A DNA stretch of 64,000 bases from Dissulfurispira thermophila (GTDB taxonomy: Bacteria > Nitrospirota > Thermodesulfovibrionia > Thermodesulfovibrionales > Dissulfurispiraceae): assembly GCF_014701235.1 (NCBI RefSeq), contig NZ_AP022873.1, forward strand, positions 310,001 to 374,000, written 5' to 3'. The position numbers and the translations under genes are program-made. The notes beneath the pieces were generated by a model, which was given only the letters and a program-made list of their open reading frames with translations, was not told the DNA's origin and did no database searches. This document shows positions 36,308-45,148 of this stretch, one piece after another (position 1 is the stretch's first letter; every line of letters starts with the position of its first letter).

Positions 36308-36938
36308 AAAGGAAGTCTATGAACATATGAAGGATTATAATCTGCCTCTTTATGAATGGAATCTCATAGACATAGGAACAAGAACAAGGTTCACTGCTTA
36401 TTCTTATGAATTAGGCTCTGTATTTGGACTTATGTTCATAGTATTTGCTGTATTATGGCTTAGGGCTCATAATGTAAGAGGTCTTATCAAAATAAGGCTG
36501 GACAATGCAATGGAGTTCTGCGGAGGAAGTGAAAGAAAGTTAAGACAGTGGAATATGATACTATCTACTTTAGGTGTAATACTTGAAGCTATACCAGCCG
36601 GGGCAAAACACCTGATGGCTGTTGTGGAGAACTCCCACAGGGATGATGACGAGTATTTCTTAATGATCCATGCTGAACGGTGCAATAACACAAAAACATT
36701 CCTCTATAAGGCACAACAATGGCAGGATACATGGAATTTCTATAAGCCAAGCCATGGCAAGGGTATGCATGGGTTAACCCCTTACAGAAAATTAAAGAAA
36801 TCTAAAATCGCTATCAATTCACATGTGCTAAAATTCCCTGTTTTGCTTATGGAGGACTTGCTTAAAACAGCAGGTTTAATTACACTGTTCTTTAAATCTC
36901 ATTTGACTGGTAAATATGTCCATATCAAGTACATTTAA
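36308..36938 (+). pseudogene. Transposase core, second copy, truncated at both ends
   Basis: Begins mid-gene at KEVYEHMKDYNLP and runs through IRLDNAMEF and VVENSHRDDDE to the end of the frame, nearly identical to 25132-25754. The first catalytic aspartate (FQLDTKH) is absent, so it cannot encode an active enzyme. It joins the HEAT gene only three bases after the repeat ends (36930/36934). Confidence 0.85.
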
Positions 36939-37596
36939 AAATATGATGGTGTTATATGCCTTATTTTTGATTGTCTCTCAAGGTCATGCAGCGTCTCATG
37001 ATATTGATAAATTGCTGATAAGGCTGCAGCATGATGATCCTAAACTGCGGTTGTCAGCAATGGAGGAGTTGGGCAAGATAGGAGATGGTGATTCTGTGAT
37101 GGCGATTATGAAAGTTGTTGAAAATCAGGGTGAGGATTGGAAGATTAAGATTAGAGCAATAAAGCTGCTGGCGGAGATTAAAAATCCTATGGCAGTAGAT
37201 TTGTTGATAAAGGTATTGGATGACCCATTTTTTACCTATGACTGCCCAGCGCTCAAATGGAATGCTGCCATTGCACTTGGCAATTTCAAAAATTATGCTA
37301 AAGCGGTTGATGCCCTTATAGATGCGCTGAATGATAAGACATTGTATGTGAAAGAGGCAGCAATACAGTCCCTCGGTGAGATTGGTGATAGGAGGGCTGT
37401 TCCCTATTTAGTTTTGGCATTAAGTGATAAGAGCTTTGCAATCAGGATAAGTGCTATAAAGGCACTTGGAAAAATCAGGGATGTGGAGGCAATACCTTTT
37501 TTAAGGAAGGTGTTAGACAATGCCACAGACTATTACATAAAAGAGGAAACAGAGAATGCAATAAAAATAATATCAGACCAAATGTCTCATCAATAA
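36916..37596 (+). CDS. HEAT-repeat protein, second copy with intact 3' end
   Basis: Signal peptide (MMVLYALFLIVSQGHAASH) and about five HEAT repeats (HDDPKLRLSAMEELGKIGD, DWKIKIRAIKLLAEIKN, KTLYVKEAAIQSLGEIGD, SFAIRISAIKALGKIRD), giving a periplasmic scaffold of about 200 residues. The native GTG start is replaced by transposase sequence; ATG 36916 or the internal ATG 36943 may serve. It is the paralogue of the gene at 17568. Its 3' end overlaps the convergent phosphatase gene by seven bases. Confidence 0.8.
   Translation: MSISSTFKNMMVLYALFLIVSQGHAASHDIDKLLIRLQHDDPKLRLSAMEELGKIGDGDSVMAIMKVVENQGEDWKIKIRAIKLLAEIKNPMAVDLLIKVLDDPFFTYDCPALKWNAAIALGNFKNYAKAVDALIDALNDKTLYVKEAAIQSLGEIGDRRAVPYLVLALSDKSFAIRISAIKALGKIRDVEAIPFLRKVLDNATDYYIKEETENAIKIISDQMSHQ
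36934..37258 (+). repeat. Right copy of 325-bp direct repeat (HEAT gene)
   Basis: Matches 18228-18552. The right copy carries the native downstream sequence, the left copy the native upstream sequence. Confidence 0.9.
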
Positions 37597-38474
37597 GCTG
37601 ATATTATTTTTAAAACTGCCTTGTTCCAGCCCTCAGGACCAATGCCATCTGCCCTGATGAGATTTGACAGGTTTATTTTTTTGTCATAACTATTGTCTAT
37701 CTTTTTTACTAATATAGGATAGTCAACATTCTTGAGCATAGGCAAATCATTCAGACTGTCTCCGATTGCTATGGTTTTTATATCTCCAGAGCTTTTTCTG
37801 TATAAATCAATAAGTATAGATACTGCCTTGCCCTTGTCGCTGTCTCCAAGGATATGATAAAAAGCCCCTTGTGTGTAATTAAAGCCTTTTGCATTTATTG
37901 CGTTAAAGAGTCTTTTAGTATCTCCTTTGAATATGAAGGGCTCATCAAAGTCCCGTTCTTTAGCCATCTTTGCTTCACTAATTGCCAATCCCGTGATTTT
38001 TGAGACTTCCTCAACTGTCATATCCCCGAAGCCTTTAACATTAAAGCCTTCCTCACGCAATTCTATGATCGCCCTTCTCAGATCAGAATATCTTGCACCG
38101 AGTTTGATTATCAGGTATTCGCTGTCTTTGTCATATTTGAAATTTGGGGTTTGAAATTTAAAATACCCTGATGGAATAAATATCCCACCACCATTTTCTG
38201 ATATAAAGGGATGGTGATTGTCAAGTTTTTTTCTATAATATTCAATCTCCTTTCTTGTCTTGCTTGAGCAGATAATCAAGGGTATGTCTTTTTTTTTGAG
38301 TAATGTAAGTGCAGGCAGTGCAGGTTCAAAGGAATAGGTCTCTGCATCAAGCAGCGTGCCATCAAGGTCTGTGAAGATGATAATTTTTTGACCTCCCTTC
38401 AGCCTTTCTAATGCTATTTCTCTTCTGTATTCTGCAAGAGAAACTCGGTCGTTAAGGCTGAGAGACTCTTTCAT
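37590..38474 (-). CDS. HAD-IIB phosphatase, mannosyl/glucosyl-3-phosphoglycerate phosphatase type
   Basis: HAD hydrolase of 294 residues with motif I FTDLDGTLLD, motif II ICSSKT, the lysine GDSDKGKA and motif III/IV GDSLNDLPML. ISENGGGIF and GFGDMTVEEVSKITGL match the MpgP/YedP group that removes phosphate from mannosyl- or glucosyl-3-phosphoglycerate. Together with the glucosyl-3-phosphoglycerate synthase-like gene at 45305 it would complete glucosylglycerate synthesis; this pairing is inferred. The N-terminal 30 residues overlap the next gene by 23 bases, and a later start is possible. Confidence 0.85.
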   Translation of the reverse strand: MKESLSLNDRVSLAEYRREIALERLKGGQKIIIFTDLDGTLLDAETYSFEPALPALTLLKKKDIPLIICSSKTRKEIEYYRKKLDNHHPFISENGGGIFIPSGYFKFQTPNFKYDKDSEYLIIKLGARYSDLRRAIIELREEGFNVKGFGDMTVEEVSKITGLAISEAKMAKERDFDEPFIFKGDTKRLFNAINAKGFNYTQGAFYHILGDSDKGKAVSILIDLYRKSSGDIKTIAIGDSLNDLPMLKNVDYPILVKKIDNSYDKKINLSNLIRADGIGPEGWNKAVLKIISAY

Positions 38475-38832
38475 ATATAATTATCCCCTCTTTTTCTATG
38501 GATGATATAAAAAGGCTTTTTGACTCTTTAAATCTGAGATATTCACCTTCAGTGAGGATGTGTATGGTAAAGGGTATCTCATATTTAAGGATGTATCTTT
38601 CTACCATATCACCAATCTCAAAGACCTTATCAATCACATCCCTTTTTTTCTCTCTTATCACTATCAAAAGGTCAATATCAGAATCAGGCCTGAAAATCCC
38701 CCTCCTTCTGGAACCAAAAAAGATTATCCTTAAGATGTCTTCAGGCAGACGAGAGGTCAACGCATCTTTAAATGCCTCAATGGCATCTCTTGTTGCGATT
38801 TCAGGTATCTTAGCCTTTGTAACAGAAGCCAT
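38452..38832 (-). CDS. Nucleotidyltransferase-domain protein (MNT-like)
   Basis: 126 residues with the pol-beta nucleotidyltransferase signature FFGSRRRGIFRPDSDIDLLIV, i.e. GS followed by DxD. Such small proteins act as antitoxins that AMPylate HEPN toxins, or as minimal nucleotidyltransferases. No HEPN gene is beside it. It starts upstream of the phosphatase gene and overlaps it, so both are co-transcribed. Confidence 0.85.
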   Translation of the reverse strand: MASVTKAKIPEIATRDAIEAFKDALTSRLPEDILRIIFFGSRRRGIFRPDSDIDLLIVIREKKRDVIDKVFEIGDMVERYILKYEIPFTIHILTEGEYLRFKESKSLFISSIEKEGIIIYERVSQP

Positions 38833-39146
38833 CGTTTGATTAATTATACCACAGATGCGATGACCGTTATGAAGAATTAATAGAATCTTACCAACTCATC
38901 AGATACGGCATACGAGGTATGGAGGTAGTGCAGAGCAAAGGCGCAGGAGGCAGCTAAAAACAGCGTAAATATTAGTTTTGATAATGAGTAAATCCAAAAT
39001 GCCTTGTCGGGCTCGGTTTTACATATATGCCTAATTTAACTGCATTTTTTGGGTCAATTATGAGTAAACAATGCCCCTTTAGGTAGGTTATTTTTGAGGA
39101 ATGCCGTGGTATAGAAAAAAATCTGATTTTATGATATATATAATCA
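38833..39146. other. Intergenic region without recognised gene
   Basis: Divergent promoter region between the nucleotidyltransferase and the GAF/HD-GYP gene. A minus-strand frame across it (38972-39178) has no recognisable domain and overlaps the next gene. No structured RNA seen. Confidence 0.4.
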
Positions 39147-40844
39147 ATGGCAGAAGATAAAAATATGCAAGCCTTCACTGAAGGGTCTAATCTGCAATAT
39201 TCTCAGGATCCCGCCCTCAATAAAATGCTTGACAATGTGGTTTGTGAAGTCAAGAGATATGCGGATATGCAGATTGAGCATATACGCAGACTCTCTGAAA
39301 TAGGCATTGCCCTTTCTTCGGAGCAGAATCTTCCGTTGCTCCTTGAAATGATAGTTGACGAGGCGCGCCATTTTTCTAACGCAGACGCCGGAACTCTTTA
39401 CCTTGTAAATGAAGAGCAGGAATGCCTTGAATTTGCGATTGTACAGAATGAGACGATGGGCACACGCATGGGCGGCTCTGCAGGACCTATCACATGGCCG
39501 CCTGTATTGCTTAAAAAAGATGGAAAGCCGAACCATTCAAATGTGTCATCTCATGTGGCAATCTCAGGCGAAATAGTAAATATACCGGATGTTTATATAG
39601 CAGAGGGCTTTGATTTTTCAGGCACAAAAAAGTTTGATGCGGGCACAGGTTACCGTTCCATGTCAATGCTTGTTGTGCCTATGAAAAATAAGGACAACGA
39701 GATTATAGGCGTTCTTCAGCTAATAAATGCACTTGACCCTGATACTAAAAAGCCTGTGCCGTTTCTGCCGAAAGACATAGATCTGATAGCGTCTCTTGCC
39801 TCTCAAGCAGCGGTTGCGATTACAAACGTGCGCCTTTATAAAGACCTTGAGAATCTCTTTTATGCGTTTATTCAGGCTATAGCCACTGCAATTGACGAAA
39901 AATCTCCATATACTGCCGGTCATATATCAAGGGTGCAGAGCTTGACTATGGATATTGCGAGGGCTATGAATGCCAAGACAGAGGGGGTCTTTAAGGATTT
40001 TTACTTAAATGATGACGAAATGAAAGAATTAAGCATTGCCGGATGGCTGCACGATGTGGGCAAGATAATAACGCCTGAGCATGTGGTTGACAAATCCACG
40101 AAACTGGAGACTATCTTTGACAGGGTTCATCTGATTGAAGCTAAATATGAAATATTCAAGCGGGATGTAAAGATAAAAGCCCTTGAAGCAAAATTGAAAA
40201 AATATGAATCGGCTTCCTGTAAAGTGGATGGAATAGAGGATATTGATGCTCAATTTGAAGCAGCGTTAAGGTCTGTTATGGATGAGAAGAAGTTTGTTGT
40301 CAGTTGCAATAACCCTGGCGAGTTTATGGATGATGAAAAGGTTGAGAGATTAAAAGCCATAGCTGCTAAGAAGTATGACAATGACGGTAAAGAAGAGCCT
40401 TATATTTCTGAAGATGAGCTTTATAACCTTTCTATCAGGAAAGGCTCATTAACTGATGAGGAGCGAAAGATTGTTGAAAATCATGCATTAGTAACATTTA
40501 AAATGCTCAAAAAGTTGCCATTCCCTAAAAAACTGCGGCATGTGGCGGAGTATGCAGCAGCTCATCACGAAAGGCTTGATGGGACAGGGTATCCTTTTGG
40601 ACTTAAGGCTGAGCAACTGCCTTATCAGGCAAGGATTATTGCCATTGCGGACATATTTGAAGCCCTTACTGCTAAAGATAGGCCATATAAAAAACCGATG
40701 TCCGTCTCTCAGGCATTGAAGATTATGAATTTTATGAAAAAAGACGGACATATTGATCCAGATATTTTTGATCTTTTCGTGAATGAAAAAATTTATGAGG
40801 ATTACGCATCAAGGGAGCTTGACGAATCTCAGATAAATTCTTAA
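39147..40844 (+). CDS. GAF plus HD-GYP domain protein
   Basis: 565 residues: a GAF sensor domain (about 45-230) and an HD-GYP domain (about 245-545), which hydrolyses cyclic-di-GMP. The metal site HD is in AGWLHDVGKIITPEHV, and the signature appears as HHERLDGTGYPFGLKAEQLPYQARIIAIADIFEALTA. An insertion of about 130 residues, partly charged (EIFKRDVKIKALEAKLKKYES), separates the two parts of the HD-GYP core. Its codon choice (more GCG, GGC) resembles the 18553-24770 genes rather than the surrounding AT-rich genes. Confidence 0.9.
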   Translation: MAEDKNMQAFTEGSNLQYSQDPALNKMLDNVVCEVKRYADMQIEHIRRLSEIGIALSSEQNLPLLLEMIVDEARHFSNADAGTLYLVNEEQECLEFAIVQNETMGTRMGGSAGPITWPPVLLKKDGKPNHSNVSSHVAISGEIVNIPDVYIAEGFDFSGTKKFDAGTGYRSMSMLVVPMKNKDNEIIGVLQLINALDPDTKKPVPFLPKDIDLIASLASQAAVAITNVRLYKDLENLFYAFIQAIATAIDEKSPYTAGHISRVQSLTMDIARAMNAKTEGVFKDFYLNDDEMKELSIAGWLHDVGKIITPEHVVDKSTKLETIFDRVHLIEAKYEIFKRDVKIKALEAKLKKYESASCKVDGIEDIDAQFEAALRSVMDEKKFVVSCNNPGEFMDDEKVERLKAIAAKKYDNDGKEEPYISEDELYNLSIRKGSLTDEERKIVENHALVTFKMLKKLPFPKKLRHVAEYAAAHHERLDGTGYPFGLKAEQLPYQARIIAIADIFEALTAKDRPYKKPMSVSQALKIMNFMKKDGHIDPDIFDLFVNEKIYEDYASRELDESQINS

Positions 40845-40868
40845 GGCAGTTTCTGCTTTGCTCATTGG

Positions 40869-40915
40869 TTGCCTTTTGTTTTTTTCTATCTTAAGAGAGA
40901 ATGCTCAAAAGGCAA
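40869..40915. terminator. Possible bidirectional terminator
   Basis: TTGCCTTTTG (40869-40878) and CAAAAGGCAA (40906-40915) are perfect inverted repeats between two convergent genes, with a T-run just after the left arm. Confidence 0.4.
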
Positions 40916-40930
40916 GCCCTGAATCTATCT

Positions 40931-42553
40931 TTAGCTCCTTGGTGCTACGGTTACCTTTACTGCAGGTGCCTCTGATTTTTTGCTCCTGACAATTGATTCT
41001 TTGATATTGTCTGCCGGTATCCCGTAGTGTTCTTTAAGTACAGATATCACTTCCTCTATCCTTTTCTGTGCCGCTCTCTCCCTCTTTGCAGATCTGTAAG
41101 GTGCTCCTGTGTAGGATACTATCAGGATATCTATGTCAGGGTTTTTTAGGTATGCATCTTTTAAGAATGCAAGGGCATTTTTCATATCCTCAGAGAGTTC
41201 GGTTTCTCCTTTCTGAAATACAAGCAAGGGCACAAAGGGAATGGTCTCAATAGAAACATCCACGGGTATATTCAGGTCTGTGGCAAATATCCGCTTGAGC
41301 CAGAGGATCTCTTCATCTGAAAGGGGTGCATCTCTTTTTATCTTCATTGATATTGAAACCTTTAAGGTCTTGTCATGAAAACCCACATGAAATTCTGCTA
41401 TGGTTGAAGGCGACATGAGTTTGTCTATTTTCTCGGTAGATTGTCTTACAACCGATATAACCTTTTCCCTTGCCTCTCTGATGAGTTCTTGAGGAGGTCT
41501 TGGTGGCGATATGGTGGGTGTAGGGGGGGGTGCAATCTCTTCTTTAAGTCCGCCGGGCTGGACCTTTACTTGCTCCACATTGAGTTTAATATCACTTTTG
41601 AGATAATCCCTTATTCTTTTTTCGGCATTGACTATGTCTAATTCCTTTAGATAGCTGATTGTGTTTAAAGTCACATTTACATCAAGTTTGTCATTTTTTT
41701 CTCTGTAAAAATTGAATGAAGATATGTGAGATTGTCCGGGTTTATCAAATACATCTTTCAGGGCATTATGTATATTTGCTCTCAGCCTTACCTCAGCAAT
41801 AGATTTATGGAGGGTATAGAAAAGGGGAATTGAGATAACAAAAAGGACTATGGTGAGATAAACGATCCTTTTTCTGAAGGCAGGTATATCTTCTTCAAAG
41901 ATCGCACTTGGTTTAAATCCATAAAAATAGGCAATCATCCCCGTTGCCATGATTATGGCAACAAAATTTGTGAAAAAGAGGAAGAAACCACCAGCGAGTA
42001 TCTTCCAGCTTCCCGTTCCCAGTCCGAAACCTGTGACACTAAGTGGAGGTATAACTGCTGTAGCAATGGCAACACCTGGAACAATGGTTAGATAGTTTCT
42101 CTTTGTGCATATTGCTGTAGCTCCAGCAGTGCCCGCAAGGAAGGCAATTATGAGGTCATAGAGGTTTGGTCTTGTCCTTGAGAGGATCTCACCCGTGACC
42201 TCCTTGAGTGGTGAGAAATATGATGCAATCCCAGCTATAGCAATGGTGAGCGCAACACCAAGAGAGATTTTTTTGATTGATTTCTTCCAGATGAATTTAT
42301 CTCCCGTTACAAAGGCGAATCCAAAACTCAGTATAGGACCCATAAGGGGTGATATGAGCATGGCACCTATTATTACAGCCACACTGTTTTGTAAAAGCCC
42401 AGCCAGTGCTATAAGATTTGCAAGGGTGAGCATGACAAAATAGCCAGGCGATATATGCACCTCTTGATATACATCTTTTATGACATCCCTATGGTTAACC
42501 TTTGAGGACTGCTTTTCAAGCCATTGCCTGAGCAGATAGAGCAGTTTTTTCAT
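40931..42553 (-). CDS. DUF389 membrane protein with an OmpA-like C-terminal part
   Basis: 540 residues. The first 230 are a DUF389 domain with about six helices (for example SVAVIIGAMLISPLMGPILS and AGTAGATAICTK.). A proline-rich linker (PPPTPTISPPRPPQ) follows, and the C-terminal third (LLVFQKGETELSEDMKNALAFL ... RAAQKRIEEVISVLKEHYGIPADNI) reads like an OmpA/MotB-type peptidoglycan-associated fold. Function unknown. The fusion would tie a membrane protein of unknown role to the cell wall, if the second assignment is right. Confidence 0.75.
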   Translation of the reverse strand: MKKLLYLLRQWLEKQSSKVNHRDVIKDVYQEVHISPGYFVMLTLANLIALAGLLQNSVAVIIGAMLISPLMGPILSFGFAFVTGDKFIWKKSIKKISLGVALTIAIAGIASYFSPLKEVTGEILSRTRPNLYDLIIAFLAGTAGATAICTKRNYLTIVPGVAIATAVIPPLSVTGFGLGTGSWKILAGGFFLFFTNFVAIIMATGMIAYFYGFKPSAIFEEDIPAFRKRIVYLTIVLFVISIPLFYTLHKSIAEVRLRANIHNALKDVFDKPGQSHISSFNFYREKNDKLDVNVTLNTISYLKELDIVNAEKRIRDYLKSDIKLNVEQVKVQPGGLKEEIAPPPTPTISPPRPPQELIREAREKVISVVRQSTEKIDKLMSPSTIAEFHVGFHDKTLKVSISMKIKRDAPLSDEEILWLKRIFATDLNIPVDVSIETIPFVPLLVFQKGETELSEDMKNALAFLKDAYLKNPDIDILIVSYTGAPYRSAKRERAAQKRIEEVISVLKEHYGIPADNIKESIVRSKKSEAPAVKVTVAPRS

Positions 42554-42680
42554 GTTATTGTTCCTCCATTTTTAGAAGAGAGCAAGATTCAAATTATATT
42601 AAGATAACACAGACTAAAGTCCTTAACAAGAGCATTTGGGAGATACCTAATTTAGCCTAAAGCCTATTGCCTAATCTTCA

Positions 42681-42731
42681 GTTGCTCTGCTCTGAGATCC
42701 TTCAGTCACTCCGCTCCTTCAGAATGACAGA
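42681..42731. repeat. Intergenic dispersed repeat
   Basis: GATCCTTCAGTCACTCCGCTCCTTCAGAATGAC-type sequence (42690-42727), the same class as at 6104-6126 and 44556-44640. Confidence 0.5.
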
Positions 42732-42743
42732 TGGTGAGGTGGT

Positions 42744-42769
42744 GAATCGCCGAAGGCGTAAGGCTAATT
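42744..42769. repeat. 26-bp repeat, copy 1
   Basis: Starts GAATCGCCGAAGGCG and is identical to 42957-42982. Its 15-base core occurs inverted at 8587-8601, where CGCCTTCGGCG can form a stable UUCG tetraloop hairpin. Confidence 0.7.
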
Positions 42770-42958
42770 TTAGATGACAGACACTGCTCAAAGTCTTTAA
42801 AAAGTGTTTGTTGCAAGTGTATATGAGGAGACTATAAATGTATTACTCAACAAGTATCCGCTAATAGGTGGTGACGGATTCAAGATAGATGTAGCTACAA
42901 GTGCCAAGTTTAAAGCCTTTTCGCAGCATCTGTCATCTAATTGAACTTTGAACCTTGA

Positions 42959-43130
42959 ATCGCCGAAGGCGTAAGGCTAATTCCCCTTACCCATGAAGAA
43001 CTGAGTTTTCTGGTTGGTGCGCATAGAGTAAGTATCACTAAAGCGATAAAAGGATTAAAAGAAGCAGGGAAGCTGTCACAAAAAAGGGAAAAGCCTTATT
43101 CTTATAACCCAGGTATAAAAACAGATACCG
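42959..43130 (+). pseudogene. Crp/Fnr-family regulator, C-terminal HTH remnant
   Basis: The plus-strand frame opened by the 26-bp repeat reads GVRLIPLTHEELSFLVGAHR and VSITKAIKGLKEAGKL, a winged-helix HTH of Crp/Fnr type (LTHEELA.LVGA.R..VT.A...L...GKL). The cyclic-nucleotide-binding front is missing and the end runs into the glycerate kinase gene. A 46-codon plus frame just upstream (42804-42944) is not recognised. Confidence 0.55.
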
Positions 43131-43135
43131 CGCAT

Positions 43136-44536
43136 CTACTTTTCGATAATCACTATCTGAATATCCATCACATTCGTCCCCGTTGGACCTGTGATGTAAA
43201 GCTCGTCTGTTTTTTTGAAGAAGTTATATGAATCATTGTTGTCAAGATATTCTTCTGGATTAAGCCCCATTGCCCTTGCTTTCTTAATAGTCTCACCATC
43301 CACAATAGCCCCCGCTGCATCAGTTGGTCCATCTGTGCCATCTGTTCCGGCTGAAAGGAGTGTTATGCCTTTGATGCCTTCTATCTCCATTGCAAAGGCA
43401 ATTGCAAGCTCCATGTTTCTGCCGCCTTTGCCATTGCCTTTAACTGTAACTGTTGTCTCTCCACCTGAGATTAAACAGGTTGAACGGTTTGAGCGATTTG
43501 AACACTTTGCTCTGGCAATATCTGCAAGCCACTTTCCTACCTCCCTTGCCTCACCAGTGATCTCCGATGATATTATTTCTGCATTAAAGCCCAGTCCTTC
43601 TGCCCTTGCCTTTGCAGCCTCCAGTGCCTTTCTGTTACTGGCAATGATGATATTGTCAACATTCTTAAATATCAGGTCTCCATCTTTTGGGGTTTCTTTT
43701 ATAAGCCCTTCTGCTCCTTTCTGGAGGAGTTTTATTACATTTTCAGGGGCTATATCAATGAGACCATATTTATCTAAAACCATTAAGGCATCTCTAAAGG
43801 TTGTTCTGTCAGGTGCAGTAGGTCCAGAGGCTATCACATCGAGCCTGTCGCCAATCACATCAGAAAGTATCAATGAGATGATTCTTGCAGGATACGCTAT
43901 CTCTGCAAGCCTTCCGCCTTTTACTTTTGATATATGCTTCCTCACTGTATTGAGCTCATATATATCGGCACCTGCCTTAAGAAGCAATTCGGTAATCTCC
44001 TGTTTTTCAGAGAGTGTTATACCTTCACAGGGAGAGACGAGCAGTGCAGATCCCCCTCCAGATATAAGACAGAGCACAATAGCCTTTTCATCAGCCCCTT
44101 TAATGAGTTTGATAACCTCATCTGTTGCCTTTAATCCCTTTTCATCAGGCACTGGGTGGTTAGCATTAAATAGGGTGAAGTGGTGAAGCGGTGAAGGGGT
44201 GAATAAACATGGTGAATTGGTGTCTTCCCCTCTTGTAGAGGGGTGTAGGGGTGTTTCTTCTTTACCACTACTTTTTGTAATCGCAATCCCAGTATCAATC
44301 AAATCTCCAAGCTCATCTTCTACTGCCTTTGCCATAGGGCATGCTGCCTTACCAAAGGCTATGACGATGAGTCTATTGAAGTCACCGCCTTGATAAATGG
44401 AACGGATTTTATCAGTATAAAGCCTTACTGCATTATAAGGGTCAACAGCCTTTAGAGCAGCATAGAATATCTCAGTGGCAAGATCGTTCCTATCCCTTTC
44501 CATAATCGTATTATATTCTATTTTCATAATCCGCAA
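43136..44536 (-). CDS. Glycerate 2-kinase (MOFRL/GckA type)
   Basis: 466 residues. Phosphorylates glycerate to 2-phosphoglycerate with ATP. The DUF4147 N-terminal domain has AFGKAACPMAKAVE, LCLISGGGSALLVSP and ELNTVRKHISKVKGGRLAE; the MOFRL domain has TCLISGGETTVTVKGNGKGGRN and SAGTDGTDGPTDAAGA. A stretch of about 30 residues (93-125, from SGKEETPLHP to HHFTLFN) is low in homology and encoded by repeats (44160-44265). May recycle the glycerate from glucosylglycerate turnover. Confidence 0.92.
   Translation of the reverse strand: MRIMKIEYNTIMERDRNDLATEIFYAALKAVDPYNAVRLYTDKIRSIYQGGDFNRLIVIAFGKAACPMAKAVEDELGDLIDTGIAITKSSGKEETPLHPSTRGEDTNSPCLFTPSPLHHFTLFNANHPVPDEKGLKATDEVIKLIKGADEKAIVLCLISGGGSALLVSPCEGITLSEKQEITELLLKAGADIYELNTVRKHISKVKGGRLAEIAYPARIISLILSDVIGDRLDVIASGPTAPDRTTFRDALMVLDKYGLIDIAPENVIKLLQKGAEGLIKETPKDGDLIFKNVDNIIIASNRKALEAAKARAEGLGFNAEIISSEITGEAREVGKWLADIARAKCSNRSNRSTCLISGGETTVTVKGNGKGGRNMELAIAFAMEIEGIKGITLLSAGTDGTDGPTDAAGAIVDGETIKKARAMGLNPEEYLDNNDSYNFFKKTDELYITGPTGTNVMDIQIVIIEK
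44160..44265. repeat. Repetitive in-frame insert in the glycerate kinase gene
   Basis: GGTGAAGTGGTGAAGCGGTG (44176-44195) and CCCCTCTTGTAGAGGGGTG are repeat-like and similar in style to the intergenic sequence at 42731-42745. They replace or enlarge a loop before the NANHPVPDEKG motif without disturbing the frame. Confidence 0.55.
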
Positions 44537-44555
44537 TCAAAGATTTTTCACGGAG

Positions 44556-44640
44556 TTTACCCTGAGTCCTGAACGGAGTGAGGGAATGATGCTCAGCGGT
44601 TCTCTTACTGTCACCCTGAGCGATAGCAAAGGGTCTCACA
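44556..44640. repeat. Intergenic dispersed repeat
   Basis: CCTGAACGGAGTGAGGGAATG and CACCCTGAGCGATAGCAAAG-type segments in tandem, in the gap before the exported protein gene. Confidence 0.5.
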
Positions 44641-44698
44641 AGTAACTTATGTTTTACCATGTGCTTTTTATGCACAGGATTGCATTATATGTCTTTTT

Positions 44699-45148
44699 AT
44701 GGTAAAAATAGATATGCAACGCCGCAGAAAGCATATCATAACATTCTTATTCCTCGTTTATTTCTTCCTTTATGTTGTCTCTCCCCTTTGTTATGCTGAA
44801 GACAGATTAGATGAAGGCAGTCAAATCAGCCATGCAGCAAAGTGCAATATAAAAAATATCCGCATCATTTGGGAATTAGTACTATCAAGGCTTACTCAAA
44901 ATGAAAATGCAGATGATAGTAATTCTGGAGTGAAGTTTTTTATAAAGAAGGCGAGGGCTGTATTAAGTCTAAATAACATTGTAAAGTTATTACAAGAATC
45001 CGCAGTACCTCCTATTGATAACTGTTTTTTACGAACAGAATCTGTAGCCTTTTTTGCTGAGCTTGCAGATGTCTCTTATCAACAAGGTTTTTATCTCTCG
45101 TTTTCAGGTCTTTCACCACCACAAGTAAAAAGCCAAGGGTTCAAATAA
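44699..45148 (+). CDS. Exported protein of unknown function
   Basis: 149 residues; basic N-terminus (MQRRRKH) and a hydrophobic signal core (IITFLFLVYFFLYVVSPLCYA). A shorter start at ATG 44714 would give a cleaner signal peptide. The mature part has two cysteines (CNIKN, NCFLR) and no domain I recognise. It lies upstream of the glucosyl-phosphoglycerate synthase-like gene with a gap of 156 bases. Confidence 0.6.
   Translation: MVKIDMQRRRKHIITFLFLVYFFLYVVSPLCYAEDRLDEGSQISHAAKCNIKNIRIIWELVLSRLTQNENADDSNSGVKFFIKKARAVLSLNNIVKLLQESAVPPIDNCFLRTESVAFFAELADVSYQQGFYLSFSGLSPPQVKSQGFK

Noticed and set aside
38972-39536. Minus-strand frames beside and inside the GAF/HD-GYP gene
   Set aside because: No recognisable motif and mostly the shadow of the plus-strand coding sequence.
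43215-44186. 323-codon plus-strand frame over glycerate kinase
   Set aside because: Serine/proline-rich antisense of a well-supported gene; no domain.
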